Assembly (NCBI GenBank): GCA_020796225.1
Contig: CM036768.1
Location: forward strand, 36,298,289 to 36,362,288
Direction: 5' to 3'
Source: Arion vulgaris
Taxonomy: Eukaryota > Mollusca > Gastropoda > Stylommatophora > Arionidae
DNA: 64,000 nt
The notes under the pieces were generated by a model, which was not told the origin of the DNA, did no database searches, and saw only the letters and a program-made list of their open reading frames with translations. How positions within the stretch are numbered: the stretch's first letter is position 1; every line of letters starts with the position of its first letter. The translations under genes were made by a program, and so were the position numbers. Of this stretch, positions 21,236-30,469 are shown piece after piece.

Positions 21236-21430
21236 AAATCAGGACCTTGTTGTTATACAACCACACAAAATCAGGACCTTGTTGTTATACAATCACACAA
21301 AATCAGGACCTTGTTGTTATTCAACCACACAAAATCAGGACCTCGTTGTTATACAATCACACAAAATCAGGACCTTGTTATACAACCACACAAAATCAGG
21401 ACCTTGTTGTTATACAACCACTCAAATTGT
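21236..21430. repeat. Minisatellite, 32-bp unit, 6 copies, abutting a splice acceptor
   Basis: Units of tatacaaccacacaaaatca plus ggaccttgttgt. The first unit begins 13 bp from the acceptor of the exon at 21102-21223 and the motif caaaat(aa)atcagga of the acceptor tract is itself a unit variant. Confidence 0.95.
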
Positions 21431-21487
21431 CTTAAGTAAAAAATGTACAGGGCATGGGTGAATTAATCAGACTGTTTGATTGATCAG

Positions 21488-21780
21488 ACCATTATCAGTG
21501 TACTTTAGTGAGTAACTATGTGTGTTCTGATCTCTTATTTACACAGGAAGATTTCAGCGGCAGTGCATAAACTATGTAGTACCGGCGAGAGTCCTCGATG
21601 TAATTTAGAAGATGGCAAATATTTTGCATATTTCTTCTTTTTTTTTCTAATGAATTTTGCAAGGGCAGTGACTTTTCAGCATGCTCTTCTCGATTTAAAC
21701 TGCCAAGGGTTCTTTTGGCTGCTTAACTTGAATACAGGACATATGTTTTATAGTCCATCTTGGATAGGACTAGGAACTAA
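21488..21780 (-). mobile_element. SINE family SQ, head-truncated
   Basis: Antisense SQ: tttagtgagtaactatgtgt, gatttcagcggcagtgcata, ccaagggttcttttggctg and ggataggactaggaact. Confidence 0.75.
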
Positions 21781-21789
21781 TAATAAACA

Positions 21790-22172
21790 GATTCTTCTTC
21801 TTCTTTGCGATCACCGCTTAGACTGATGTACCAGATTTCTCCATAAATCTTACTCATGTAGAAATCTGATTCATGCAGCCTTGAGCAGTGGTGTGTTTTT
21901 CATCACATCTTCAGCGCCAATTGGAGATCTGGTGCTTATCCTTCGGCGATGTGTCAGGTTTTAGCTAGCGTTTACTGGGTTTGCTCTCCGTTAACCTTTG
22001 ACTATCCCCACCCTACCTGCAAGGCAGCAGGTTGTTATTTTCTTTTAGGGGACATGTGCATCCGACTTCAGCCAAACCACTTTAGTTCCTCTTACGACAT
22101 GCGTGGCAGGTAACAGTGGTTCTATTCTTTACACCTCAAATTTGGGCCCCGGTAACTACTCGGACAATAAAT
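21790..22172 (-). mobile_element. SINE family SD: SC-type head and core with a different 3' body
   Basis: Reading the minus strand, the SC head and core (ggggcccaaatttgaggtgt to agaggaactaaag) run into gacatgtcccctaaaag, then the SD body with acggagagcaaacccagtaa, cacatcgccgaaggataagc, ttggcgctgaagatgtgatg and a GAAGAAGAA tail. The junction falls just after the shared core. Confidence 0.8.
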
Positions 22173-22189
22173 AGATTCGAGAGATCAGT

Positions 22190-22405
22190 TCTTGCACAAT
22201 GGGTGATCCCATGCATGCTTCATCCTCCAATGTAGTTACTATCTCATGGTCAATGTACCCACAAGATGTTGGTTAGCATATCTCATCTCTCTACTTTGCA
22301 GACAGCAATCAGTGATCACTACACCTGGGTACGTCTTGTAGGCAGCAACAATCTCTCTTAAAACTGCTCTGTCTGCAACCCTTCTTTGGTAAATACCCTA
22401 TAACT
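22190..22405 (-). mobile_element. Degraded RNase H LINE fragment (LL-like)
   Basis: Minus-strand peptide ADRAVLREIVAAYKTYPGVV followed by ITD resembles the middle of an RNase H domain, and the 3' end EDEACMGSPIV matches the LL 3' end. Very decayed. Confidence 0.4.
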
Positions 22406-22661
22406 GTTTTATTGTGCTTGTAAAAACGTGGCTTTTGTCCTGGTACACTAAGAGTTAATGGAAATTATTCACAATAAAGGAACAGTCATTAACATCGCGA
22501 GAACATACATCAGAGATCAGTCATGAATACCAAGATTGCAGTCAAGTGATGAACAGTCAACTAGGCAAAGAGTAAGTACAAGATGATCAAGAACTAATTA
22601 AGAGAAAGTAGCTGACTTAACTGAGACAGAATTAATTAGAAATGCTGACATCCTGAAATGA

Positions 22662-22867
22662 GCCCATCTGCCCAGCGTGTTCGTAGCGCGTTGGACTACG
22701 GGTGACTATCCCTCTGTGTGTGCGGGTTCAATTCGCGGGATGGCAGAAAAGCCACAGATTCTCCAGATTTACGGTGTTCGTGGCACCGAACTGAAGGGTT
22801 ACGATGTCCATGGCACCGAGCGAAGAGCTGAAAAGCTCAAGTGCTTCTGGATCGAAAAAAAAAAAAT
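22662..22867 (+). mobile_element. SINE family SF, tRNA-headed, with target duplication
   Basis: Head tagcgcgttggactacggg (A box side) and gcgggttcaattcgc (B box), then cacagattctccagatttac, ggtgttcgtggcaccgaa, and tcaagtgcttctggatcg plus an A-rich tail. An 11-bp duplication tcctgaaatga at 22651-22661 and 22868-22878 flanks it. Confidence 0.9.
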
Positions 22868-22960
22868 TCCTGAAATGATCAAGAATTAATTAAGAGAAAG
22901 TAGCTAGGACTTAATCCTGAAATGATCAAGAATTAATTAAGAGAAAGTAAGTAAGCTAAA
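22868..22960. repeat. Imperfect short duplication
   Basis: cctgaaatgatcaagaatta plus attaagagaaagta occurs twice here and a related copy is at about 22580. Confidence 0.7.
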
Positions 22961-22964
22961 TACT

Positions 22965-23420
22965 ATAAGAAGGATGGTGCTGCAATGGATACCAGCACAC
23001 TGTGGTATACCAGGAAACTAAAGAGCAGACAAATTATCTAAGGAAGTAGCAACACAGGAACAAAGGAATCAAATAATCACTTTCCAGGAAAAGAAAACAC
23101 TCATCAAAGCTATTAGAAAAGAAGACCGGCAAGAGACAATTAGCCCTATCTAGATAGAACAAGGCAATTTGATATTGTTTGCTCAGACTGGACACAACAG
23201 AATGAACAGACACTACATAGAATAAAACTGCCATCATCCACATTAGCATGTGGACAGACTGACTGAGACATCCTGCAGGATTGTCACCTGATGAATCAAC
23301 TGTGGAAAGAACACTGGCCAACAGAGGCAGACATCAACACAAAGCTGTTTGGCAGCTTTGATGAACTAACAAATACAACGACATACATCCAGAGAGTTGG
23401 ACTCATTGTGTAGACATTGA
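22965..23420 (+). mobile_element. LINE family LP, RNase H C-terminus and tail, degraded
   Basis: Plus-strand reading with stops: MVLQWIPAHCGIPGN and RADKLSKEVA (RNase H C-terminal Asp motif H-C-G-I-P-G-N-x-x-A-D), then HRIKLPSSTLACGQTD, DILQDCHLMNQLWKEHWPTE, KLFGSFDELTNTTTYIQRVG. Same organisation as at 13345-13645. Lies in an intron of the E-protein gene, opposite strand. Confidence 0.7.
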
Positions 23421-23471
23421 ACATCAGCGAATGAGAAGAAGAAGAGATAGTAGCTATGACTTAATCCTGAC

Positions 23472-23617
23472 CTCGAACTTGACTCTCCAAGGAAGTGATG
23501 ACATTGACTGCTTGCTGTAGTACCATCAGTTTTGTTAAAGGTTGACTGGAGTTACAGTGTAATGTCACCATTTGACCAAGTTCTTTAAATGCTTCATTGA
23601 TATCTCGTACTCTTACC
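23472..23617 (-). CDS. E-protein bHLH gene, helix-loop-helix exon
   Basis: Minus-strand exon with acceptor ttccttgtctag and donor ttcgag|gtcagg. One nucleotide completes an AGG codon (Arg of ...RER), then [16 protein letters not shown] (end of basic region and helix 1), [13 protein letters not shown] (loop) and [19 protein letters not shown] (helix 2). Length 146 nt = 1 + 48 codons + 1. The residues [13 protein letters not shown] and the spacing of hydrophobic positions are those of E proteins, which bind E-boxes as homodimers or as partners of tissue-specific bHLH factors in the nucleus. The loop [10 protein letters not shown] departs from the vertebrate HLKSDKxQTK pattern. Confidence 0.95.
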
Positions 23618-23687
23618 CTAGACAAGGAATGAAAATACAATATGATAATTATGTTAGATGTTAGTGGTGGATTGTATGCGCTCTGGT

Positions 23688-23922
23688 GGTTATCGAGCCA
23701 AATTTGGGGTGTAAAGAATAGAACTACTGTTACCTGCCATGCATGTCGTAAGAGGCGACTAAGGAGGTTTGGCTGAAATCGGATGCATGTGTCCTAAACG
23801 TGTGAGGGTCTATGCGTTTGGGGCCTACAAACCAATGTGCAACGTATACACGTTCTTGGCAAAGATCAAACATATCACAAAAGTGATTAAAATTGGTCGT
23901 AAAGAACAAACACAAAGAAATG
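23688..23922 (+). mobile_element. SINE family SC
   Basis: Degraded head tggttatcgagccaaatttg, then core and full 3' body through tggtcgtaaagaacaaacac. Confidence 0.85.
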
Positions 23923-23959
23923 GTGGGATTACCATTAATCAGAGACAATTTAAGCTGCT

Positions 23960-24215
23960 TTTTTTTCTTTGAATGCTCCACATTGACCATTTGTTAACCA
24001 CTCTGTGTGATTTGTATGTGATCTGAGCATAAGAGCGATTGTACATGGTGCCAGTTATGCGCCTAAAAGTAGGCCAACATATCCGATTTCTGTTACGCTA
24101 TTTATTTACTAGGGTAGCTTCCTAGACCCTATCTCAGTCGTCTCTTACGACATGTCTTGTAGGTTGCAGTGGTACTATTCTTTGCTTCTCTTTCAAGACC
24201 CGGCAACACACAGTG
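23960..24215 (-). mobile_element. SINE family SB
   Basis: Antisense SB, tctttgaatgctccacattg to caagacccggcaacacacag. Confidence 0.85.
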
Positions 24216-24395
24216 TTGTGCACTAATCAGAAATAGTAAAGCAACTCTGATTTGAAAATGGTTCGAACCAATACCCTCAGAATTGAAAGATCTCTCATCG
24301 ATTAGTCCTTCCTTCCTTTTATGCACTTGAAATATTGTCTATATATTAAATTGTCTCTTGTATAAACTACACAGTCTTTTGTAGCTCCCACAGAG
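24216..24395. other. Intronic spacer
   Basis: Nothing recognised. Confidence 0.4.
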
Positions 24396-24396
24396 T

Positions 24397-24632
24397 TCTG
24401 TGCAAGCAAAGTGGTAAAGCCATTGTCTTGCGTTTTGAAGGTCGTTGGTTCGAATCCGGACTGCACCGTTCTATTCATGACTGCATTTATTTTCCAGAAA
24501 CCACTAGGACTATGCCGGAGATACAGAGTTCCTCCTTTGTGCAATAATCTTGGAAGGTGGCATGCATTTCTGCGGAGAGAGACCGAGTCATATGGAGTAA
24601 AACCCGGTGCAATGATGTCATTTATACAGAAG
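24397..24632 (+). mobile_element. SINE family SA
   Basis: Head agcaaagtggtaaagcc, B box ggttcgaatccgg, body to cccggtgcaatgatgtca. Confidence 0.85.
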
Positions 24633-24649
24633 TCTGTGTAGTTTTATTT

Positions 24650-24840
24650 CCAGTGTTGTTTCCCTAGGCCAGTGAGTTTGTTTCAGTATTAGGGGCAGTC
24701 ATAAAGCATATGTTCTGCAGTAGTCTAGTATGTTTGACCAAATTTACACATGGCTGAATTACCAGTCTTGAATTTTGTTTACATGTGGCTTGTATGATGA
24801 AATAGGTTAGCTTGGCAACTGTTCAGTGCTGGTTTGTACT
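24650..24840 (-). mobile_element. LINE family LP, tail fragment
   Basis: Minus-strand reading with stops HMxTKFKTGNSAMCKFGQTY, TTAEHMLYDCP matches the LP tail HMYTKFKTDISAVCTCGEAH...TAEHILQDCP at 13.4 kb. Confidence 0.6.
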
Positions 24841-24894
24841 ACAGATCCTGAGCATGTCAGTTTGGTGATATAGAAATACAAAGTTAAAGAAAAG

Positions 24895-25150
24895 ATTTCT
24901 TCTTCTTCTTCTGCGTTCGTTCTTTACGACTAATTTTAATCACTCTTTGTGATATGTTTGATCTTTGCCAAGAACGTGTATACGTTGCACATTGGTTTGG
25001 TGGGCCCCTAAACGCATTGACTTTTACACGTTTATGACGTGCATCCATTTCAGCCAAACCTCCTTAGTCACCTCTTACGACATGCGTGGCAGGTTACAGT
25101 GGTTCTATTCTATACACCCCAAATTTGGGCCCTGGTAACCACTCGGGCGA
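24895..25150 (-). mobile_element. SINE family SC, full length
   Basis: Antisense SC from the ttcttcttcttctgcg tail to ccctggtaaccactcgggcg. Confidence 0.9.
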
Positions 25151-25199
25151 AGAAAAGATGTAATATGTATTCTAACACAAGTAAATCTATAATGTTATT

Positions 25200-25402
25200 T
25201 CTGATGTCATTGGCTAGATAGATGGACAACGGATGGGAAGTGAAAGACTAAACCTCCAGAGGAAACATGGAGAAGAACTCTGAAAAGATCATTGAAAAAT
25301 TGTGGCCTGATATGGGAAACAATAGGTAGAAGGGACACAGAACGGCAACAATGGAAATCTTCTGTGGAACTTTTGTGCCAAATGGAAACACAAAGATGAT
25401 AT
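25200..25402 (+). mobile_element. LINE family LV, C-terminal tail
   Basis: Plus-strand reading ETWRRTLKRSLKNCGLIWET, IGRRDTERQQWKSSVELLCQ is the W-R-R-T...W...A-x-D-R-x-x-W...L-C end typical of several LINE lineages. Confidence 0.6.
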
Positions 25403-25406
25403 AGAT

Positions 25407-25472
25407 CAGTGGCGGCTCGTGGTCATTTTTGGTGGGGCCTGCCCCACTGGCCCTTAATGATGAGCCGCCCTG
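25407..25472. mobile_element. MITE family MH, 66-bp minimal hairpin copy
   Basis: Starts cagtggcggctcgt and ends gagccgccctg, flanked by the 8-bp duplication atatagat at 25399-25406 and 25473-25480. Only the two terminal regions remain, joined. CAGTG-type termini and 8-bp duplications are hAT superfamily features. Confidence 0.9.
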
Positions 25473-25646
25473 ATATAGATAGTGTTATTTCTTATATTCT
25501 TTGTTCCTATATATTCACAAATCAAATGGATATTCATATATTTTTCTAAACCCTTACGCTCGTGTGTTGCTGGTGCTCTTTTTCTTCTTTGTGATATCGC
25601 TATTTTAATGATTATACCGCTAGACGTGTTCTTATGATGAAGTCGA

Positions 25647-25892
25647 CTGTTGTCTGGAGCTTATCTCTGGTGTCATGTAGTTTTGAATATAGTGTTGGGT
25701 TGTAGGGCCAGCATTCATTTCTAGGGAGGACATACTGGGATAGTCTTGTCGGACAAGGCTGGGGCTATCCTGTTGTCTGGAGCATATCTCTGGTGCCATG
25801 TAGTTTTGAATATAGTGTTGGGTTGTAGGGCCAGCATTCATTTCTAGGGAGAACATACTGGGATAGTCTTGTCGGATAAGGCTGGGACTATC
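25647..25892. repeat. 123-bp direct duplication
   Basis: Two tandem copies start ctgttgtctggagc at 25647 and 25770, with few differences. Confidence 0.9.
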
Positions 25893-25897
25893 AGGCT

Positions 25898-26135
25898 ATC
25901 AACGGAGCAAAGAATAGTACACTGCGACCTACAAAGCATGTTGTAGAGGCGATTGGAGGTAGGGGGCATTGGAGGCTACCTAGTAAATAAAAAAAGCATT
26001 GCAGAAATCAGATGTGCTGACCTACTTGTAGGCGCATAACTGGCACAATGTACAATTGATCTTAGGCTCATATCACATATGAATCACAAAGAGGGGTTAA
26101 CAAATGGTCGATATGGAGAGTTTGAAGAAGATACC
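25898..26135 (+). mobile_element. SINE family SB, head-truncated
   Basis: Core caaagaatagtacactgcga to gtcgatatggagagtttgaa. Confidence 0.85.
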
Positions 26136-26141
26136 CCTTAA

Positions 26142-26490
26142 ATCTGTCCGAGTGGTTACCGGGTCCAAATTGGGGTGTAAAGAATAGAACCACTGTTACC
26201 TGCCACGCATGTCGTAAGAGGTGACTAAGGAGGTTGGTCATGTGGCTAGCTACCCCACACTGTAAAAACACTAGATGGCTACAGAATGGAGAGCGAACCG
26301 AGTAAACGCTGGCTGAGACCGGACACATCACCGAGGATAAGCACCAGAGCTCCAAATGGCGCTGAAGATGTGATGTAAAACACACCAATGCTAAAGCTGC
26401 ATGAATCAGATTTTCACATGAATGGAATTTATGGGGAGGTCTGGTACATCGGTCTGGGCGGTGATAGAGAGAGATATCTGTCATATTAGA
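26142..26490 (+). mobile_element. SINE family SD (SC-type head plus SD body)
   Basis: ctgtccgagtggttaccggg head and core to taaggaggttgg, then tggagagcgaaccgagtaaa, ccggacacatcaccgagga, atggcgctgaagatgtgatg and ggtctggtacatcggtctg. Confirms the head/body junction seen at 21790-22172. Confidence 0.8.
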
Positions 26491-26791
26491 TCTATATGGG
26501 ATGAGGCAGAGGATGACAGAGTGAGAAAATTATGGAAAGTCAAACTCCATGGTACCAAAAAAAATGACAACATATAAAGTGATCATCAATAATCAGGACT
26601 GATGTTTATAGCGATCAACAATCATCCATGCAAGTCTTCATGGCTCATGATGATGATTAAATATAACAACAAACTAAACACTTCTTGCAATCTGTACAAT
26701 TTAATAATATGGAAAACTGCAGTAAAAGAAAATATAATTCTACTTGTTGTAAAAGACATCTCAATATTTCTAACCAAATCCAAGATCTCAC

Positions 26792-26875
26792 CTTTCCCTT
26801 GCATTATTAGCTTGCCGCCGTAACCTCTCCCGCTCAGCTTTTCCTGCCGGTGACAGATCCTCTTCTTCAATATTT
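26792..26875 (-). CDS. E-protein bHLH gene, alternative basic-region exon 2 (canonical)
   Basis: Minus-strand exon, acceptor ggtggaaatacag, donor gaaag|gtgaga, 84 nt = 1 + 27 codons + 2. It reads NIEEEDLSPAGK then AERERLRRQANNARER when joined to the next exon. ANNARER-VRVRD is the canonical E-protein basic region, with Glu of RER contacting the E-box. Same phase and nearly the same length as the exon at 28244-28330, so the two can replace each other. Including both would give two basic regions in a row, which no known E protein has, so mutually exclusive use is the simplest inference. Confidence 0.92.
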
Positions 26876-27335
26876 CTGTATTTCCACCACAGAAGTTCAG
26901 GAAGTTACAAAATGGATGGCAGTCCGAGCAGAACCCCCAATTTGGGAGCTGTTGTCAATTTAGTGGAAGAGTACCAGATGGAAAATGCCAGAGTGGCAGG
27001 GATTGAAGCAAGGACAGACAGAGGGATTAAAAAAATATCAATAAGTAATTGATAAAAAAAAAGTGACTTATAAAAAAACAAACAAGCAAATGTATGACTA
27101 CCAATAGAAACAAAGAAGAACTTGTGAAGGATTGTATGCTTGCAAATGAATTAAATACATTCACTTAAAAAGCTAGATTTAAAAACTGAATACTTCATTG
27201 AGATTCTACCAAAATTGACCCAAAATGAATTGAAATGACACTTCATGAAAAATAACACCTTCTACGATAAAAATGTAACATTATTCCCTACAGGAAGGGA
27301 TGTAAAAGTAAAAATTAACCCTTTATACCTCAAGT
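26876..27335. other. Intron between the two alternative exons, left part
   Basis: AT-rich, no exon seen. A weak coding-like plus-strand stretch at about 26895-27020 was not assignable. Confidence 0.4.
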
Positions 27336-27337
27336 TC

Positions 27338-27590
27338 ACCATGGTTGCAGGTTACCGGGGCCCAAATTTGGGATGTAAAGAATAGAACCACTGTTACCTG
27401 CCACGCATGTCGTAAGAGGCGACTAAGGAGGTTTAGCTGAAATCAGATGCACATGTCCTAAACGTGCAGAAGTCTATGCGTTTAGGGCCTACCAAACCAA
27501 TGTGCAACGTATACACGTTCTTGGCAAAGATCAAATCATATCACAAAGAGTGATTCAAATTGGTCGTAAAGAACAAACGCAAAGAAGAAG
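27338..27590 (+). mobile_element. SINE family SC
   Basis: ttgcaggttaccggggccca head, intact core and 3' body to aacgcaaagaagaagataac. Confidence 0.88.
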
Positions 27591-27594
27591 ATAA

Positions 27595-27779
27595 CTCAAG
27601 TTATATTGGGTAATACAGTGTTAGGCCGTTGACATTGCACATCGCCGAAGGATAAGCACCAGAGCTCCTCCAAATGGCGCTGAAGATGTGATGAAACGCA
27701 CCCATGCTAAGGCTGCATGGATCAGATTTCCACATGAATGAGATTTATTGGGAAATCTGGTACATCAGTCTAAGGGTGA

Positions 27780-27810
<31 letters not shown>
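27595..27810 (+). mobile_element. SINE family SD body fragment with a short SE-like joint
   Basis: A short SE-like piece (gggtaatacagtgttaggcc) is followed by SD body cgccgaaggataagcaccag, atggcgctgaagatgtgatg and a (GA)n run at 27785-27811. Confidence 0.65.
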
Positions 27811-27811
<1 letters not shown>

Positions 27812-27931
27812 ATCCAACAAAAATTTTTATTCTCTATCGGTTTCAACAAGAATATTTATTCCAAACACTTAAATAACGTTAAAGGAAAAAAAAAAGTTGT
27901 GAATACTAACAGCGTTTCCTATAAACAGATC

Positions 27932-28095
27932 CAGTGGCGGCTTGTCATTAAGGGCCAGAGGGCCGGCCCCACCAAAAATAATGTGTAACATGTTTTATTA
28001 TTTAATGGATTAAAATATAACCTAACCCAAAACCATGATTTTCCCGAAAATGTGTTTCTGGCCCCACCAACAAAAACGATCACGAGCCGCCACTG
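27932..28095. mobile_element. MITE family MH, 164 bp
   Basis: Termini cagtggcggcttgtc and cacgagccgccactg, 8-bp duplication aacagatc at 27924-27931 and 28096-28103. Sub-terminal ggccccaccaa stretches also form inverted repeats. It lies in the intron between the two alternative exons. Confidence 0.93.
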
Positions 28096-28243
28096 AACAG
28101 ATCCATTACAAGATGAATCTGCAAGGTATCCTTTCATTTATCCCTGCCTTTAGAAATATCTATCCTAGCATGATAACTATAGCACACATATTTTCACAAG
28201 TTTTTCTTTCTTTCTATAAGATCATGAATATCCCTGAAAGTAC

Positions 28244-28330
28244 CTTTCTCTATTGTTGTTTGCCTGTCGGCGTAGTCGCTCACGCTCAGCTTTGTCAGCA
28301 GGTGTGAGGTTTGCATCATCATCCTTGTTT
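28244..28330 (-). CDS. E-protein bHLH gene, alternative basic-region exon 1 (variant)
   Basis: Minus-strand exon, acceptor cattatattcag, donor gaaag|gtactt, 87 nt = 1 + 28 codons + 2. It reads NKDDDANLTPADK then AERERLRRQANNNRER. It is a paralogue of the exon at 26792-26875 (same acidic-linker plus basic-region layout, same phases) but has Asn in place of Ala just before RER. Acidic residues plus LTPxxKAERE match the region before the basic segment of TCF4/TCF12. Expected role: DNA-contacting half of the bHLH domain; the substitution could change E-box preference. Confidence 0.92.
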
Positions 28331-28355
28331 CTGAATATAATGTGATGATCGAATT

Positions 28356-28965
28356 GTAAGTCAAAAGTTCTACATGTCTCAACTACTACAGTTTTGGGTA
28401 AGTCATAAAGTTCTACATGTCTCAATACTACAGTTTTGGGTAAGTCAAAGTTCTACATGTCTCAAGTACTACAGTTTTGGGTAAGTCATAAAGTTCTACA
28501 TGTCTCAATACTACAGTTTTGGGAATAAAGTCATGTCAATAAGTTCTATCAAGTTTCATGTCTCAAAGTTACTACACAGTTTTTGGGTAAGTCATAAAGT
28601 TCTACATGTCTCAACTACTACAGTTTTTGGGTAAGTCAGAAAGTTCTACATGTCTCAAGTACTACAGTTTTTGGGTAAGTCATAAAGTTCTACATGTCTC
28701 AACTACTACAGTTTTTGGGTAAGTCAGAAAGTTCTACATGTCTCAACTACTACAGTTTTTGGGTAAGTCAAAAGTTTTGTATAACATTTTGAGGAATGGA
28801 TGAGATATACAATTCTTCTTCTTTTTGGGTAGAGTTAAGTACTGTCTCTCTACAGTTTTGGGTAAGTCATAAAGTTCTACATGTCTCAAGTACTACAGTT
28901 TTTGGGTAAGTCAGAAAGTTCTACATGTCTCAACTACTACAGTTTTTGGGTAAGGTCAGTTTGTA
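28356..28965. repeat. Minisatellite, about 40-43-bp unit, about 12 copies
   Basis: Units of gtaagtcataaagttctaca plus tgtctcaactactacagttt, with interruptions near 28520 and 28780-28850. It begins 26 bp from the acceptor of the exon at 28244-28330. Confidence 0.95.
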
Positions 28966-29014
28966 TTACATTTTTAAGAGGAAGGATGGATGAGATATAA
29001 TACTTCTTCTTCTT

Positions 29015-29375
29015 CTTCTGTGGCGTAGAGGTTAAGTACTCGTCTCTCATGTCAAAGGTACTCTGTTCGCTCCCTTGTGGAACCATCAGGATATTTTTCC
29101 AGCCCCTGATCTCAGTGTAGGTGAGATCGAGTTCCTAGTCCTATCGTAGACAGATGATAAAATTTTAGGTGCATTGTACAATTTGAGCATGTAAAAGAAC
29201 CCTTGGCAGTTCAATATTGAGAAGAACAGGCTGGAAAGCCACTGCCTGGGCAAAGCTCATTAGAAAAGATTAAAAATAAAATTCCTACAAAATATCTTCA
29301 AAATTACATAAAGAACCTCCGGAGCTATGGAGTTTGTGCACTGTCGCTGAAATCTTTCTGTGTAAGAAAAATCAG
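29015..29375 (+). mobile_element. SINE family SQ, nearly full length
   Basis: tRNA-like head ctgtggcgtagaggttaag and tctgttcgctccc, then tgagatcgagttcctagtcc, aagaacccttggcagttcaa, and the 3' half to tctttctgtgtaagaa. Confidence 0.85.
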
Positions 29376-29452
29376 AGACATGCCTTGTAGGTCGCAGTGG
29401 TACTATTCTTTGCTTCCCTTGTGGGCCCCGGCACCCCACAGGCACGCACTTA
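29372..29452 (-). mobile_element. SINE family SB, head fragment
   Basis: gacatgccttgtaggtcgca to ccccggcaccccacaggc is antisense SB head and core only. Confidence 0.75.
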
Positions 29453-29594
29453 TCCAATTATGTATGCAGGCACACCTTGTAGACTAAAACCCACTATCTC
29501 ATTAGACAAAGAAGCTTCTTTTTCTTCTGCATTCTCACTAGATTGAGATTTCGATTTTTAATAAAGACAGCCGTCTGCCTCAGATTGTCAACCA

Positions 29595-29915
29595 TGACAT
29601 TACAGTTTGTCTTGGATGCTAGTGTAAGTGGGCCACCTCTTTCTTCTCAAGTCTGCATACTGGGGGCAGTTCTGTAGGATATAATTCCTATGATTTCTGC
29701 TTCGCTGTTTGTGCCGACCTCTTCCATCAATAAGTTTTGGCCACCCTCGTGATGGTAGGTCTGACATTCTTACTGCATGGCTAAATCTCAGAGACAGATT
29801 CGTGACCGTAGAATCCGTTATCCCATTCCTCATTGTGAGGAGTCGTTGCACCATGTTATGCATCTTACGGCCTGGTGAATCCGTTTTCTGCAAGCATTTG
29901 TTTCGGGTTAGCATT
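29595..29915 (-). mobile_element. LINE family LP-like tail
   Basis: A 104-codon minus-strand frame contains RHKQRSRNHRNYILQNCPQY and ADLRRKRWPTYTSIQDKL, the post-RNase H segment (ILQxCPxYxxLRxxxWP). It is preceded by N-terminal sequence without known domains. Confidence 0.6.
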
Positions 29916-29917
29916 CC

Positions 29918-30042
29918 CTAGCGGACATGTGCATCCGATTTCAGTCAAACCTCCTTAGTCGCCTCTTACGACATGTATGGCAGGTAACAGTGGTTCTATT
30001 CTTTACACCCAAATTTGGGCCCGGTAACTACTTGGGTGAGAC
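29918..30042 (-). mobile_element. SINE SC/SD head fragment
   Basis: Antisense head and core (gacatgtgcatccgatttca to gggcccggtaactacttggg). The gacatgtgcat edge matches SD copies, so it is probably a truncated SD. Confidence 0.7.
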
Positions 30043-30164
30043 AAAGAAGCTAAGGATGCCTGTACAAGAGTTGGTTCCTGGATGGCTACCTATTTTGTGC
30101 TTACAACTTTCACACCGCAATATTTGTTTACCTCCGGCGCATTTCCTTTGCCTCTCTCTTTAGC

Positions 30165-30468
30165 CTGTTACGACCTTGGCGCTTAGGGCAGCAACAAACA
30201 CATACCATTCTTCTCTATTCATGGCCTTCCTCTGTATTGTGTTCCAGCTATGATTCATTTCTTTCAGTTCTTGCTCTATCATTCTCCTCCAGGTTGTCTT
30301 GAGTCTTTCACGTTTTCGTTTACCTTCTGGAGTCCATCTCAGTGCAGTTTTCGTGTCAGAGCCAGTCTCCATGCACATCCCATGCCCGATCCATCTCCAG
30401 CGTCGTCTTTGGATGATGGTGCTCACATTCTCTTGTTGACATTTGCTTTGTAATACATACAAAATTTG
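30165..30468 (-). mobile_element. LINE family LQ, C-terminal end (100 codons open)
   Basis: Minus-strand frame: NVSTIIQRRRWRWIGHGMCM, KTALRWTPEGKRKRERLKTT, WRRMIEQELKEMNHSWNTIQ, KAMNREEWYVFVAALSAK. This W-x-GH...ALRWTPEGKRKRGRPK...WR end is common to many LINE reverse transcriptase proteins. The copy at 45000-45265 is the same family. Confidence 0.8.
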
Positions 30469-30469
30469 C

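Noticed and set aside
26068..26484. 138-codon minus-strand frame
   Set aside because: Antisense of an SB and an SD SINE lying side by side.
26792..28330. Both alternative basic-region exons used in one mRNA
   Set aside because: The frame would stay open, but the protein would have two consecutive basic regions separated by an acidic stretch, unlike any E protein; kept only as a testable alternative.
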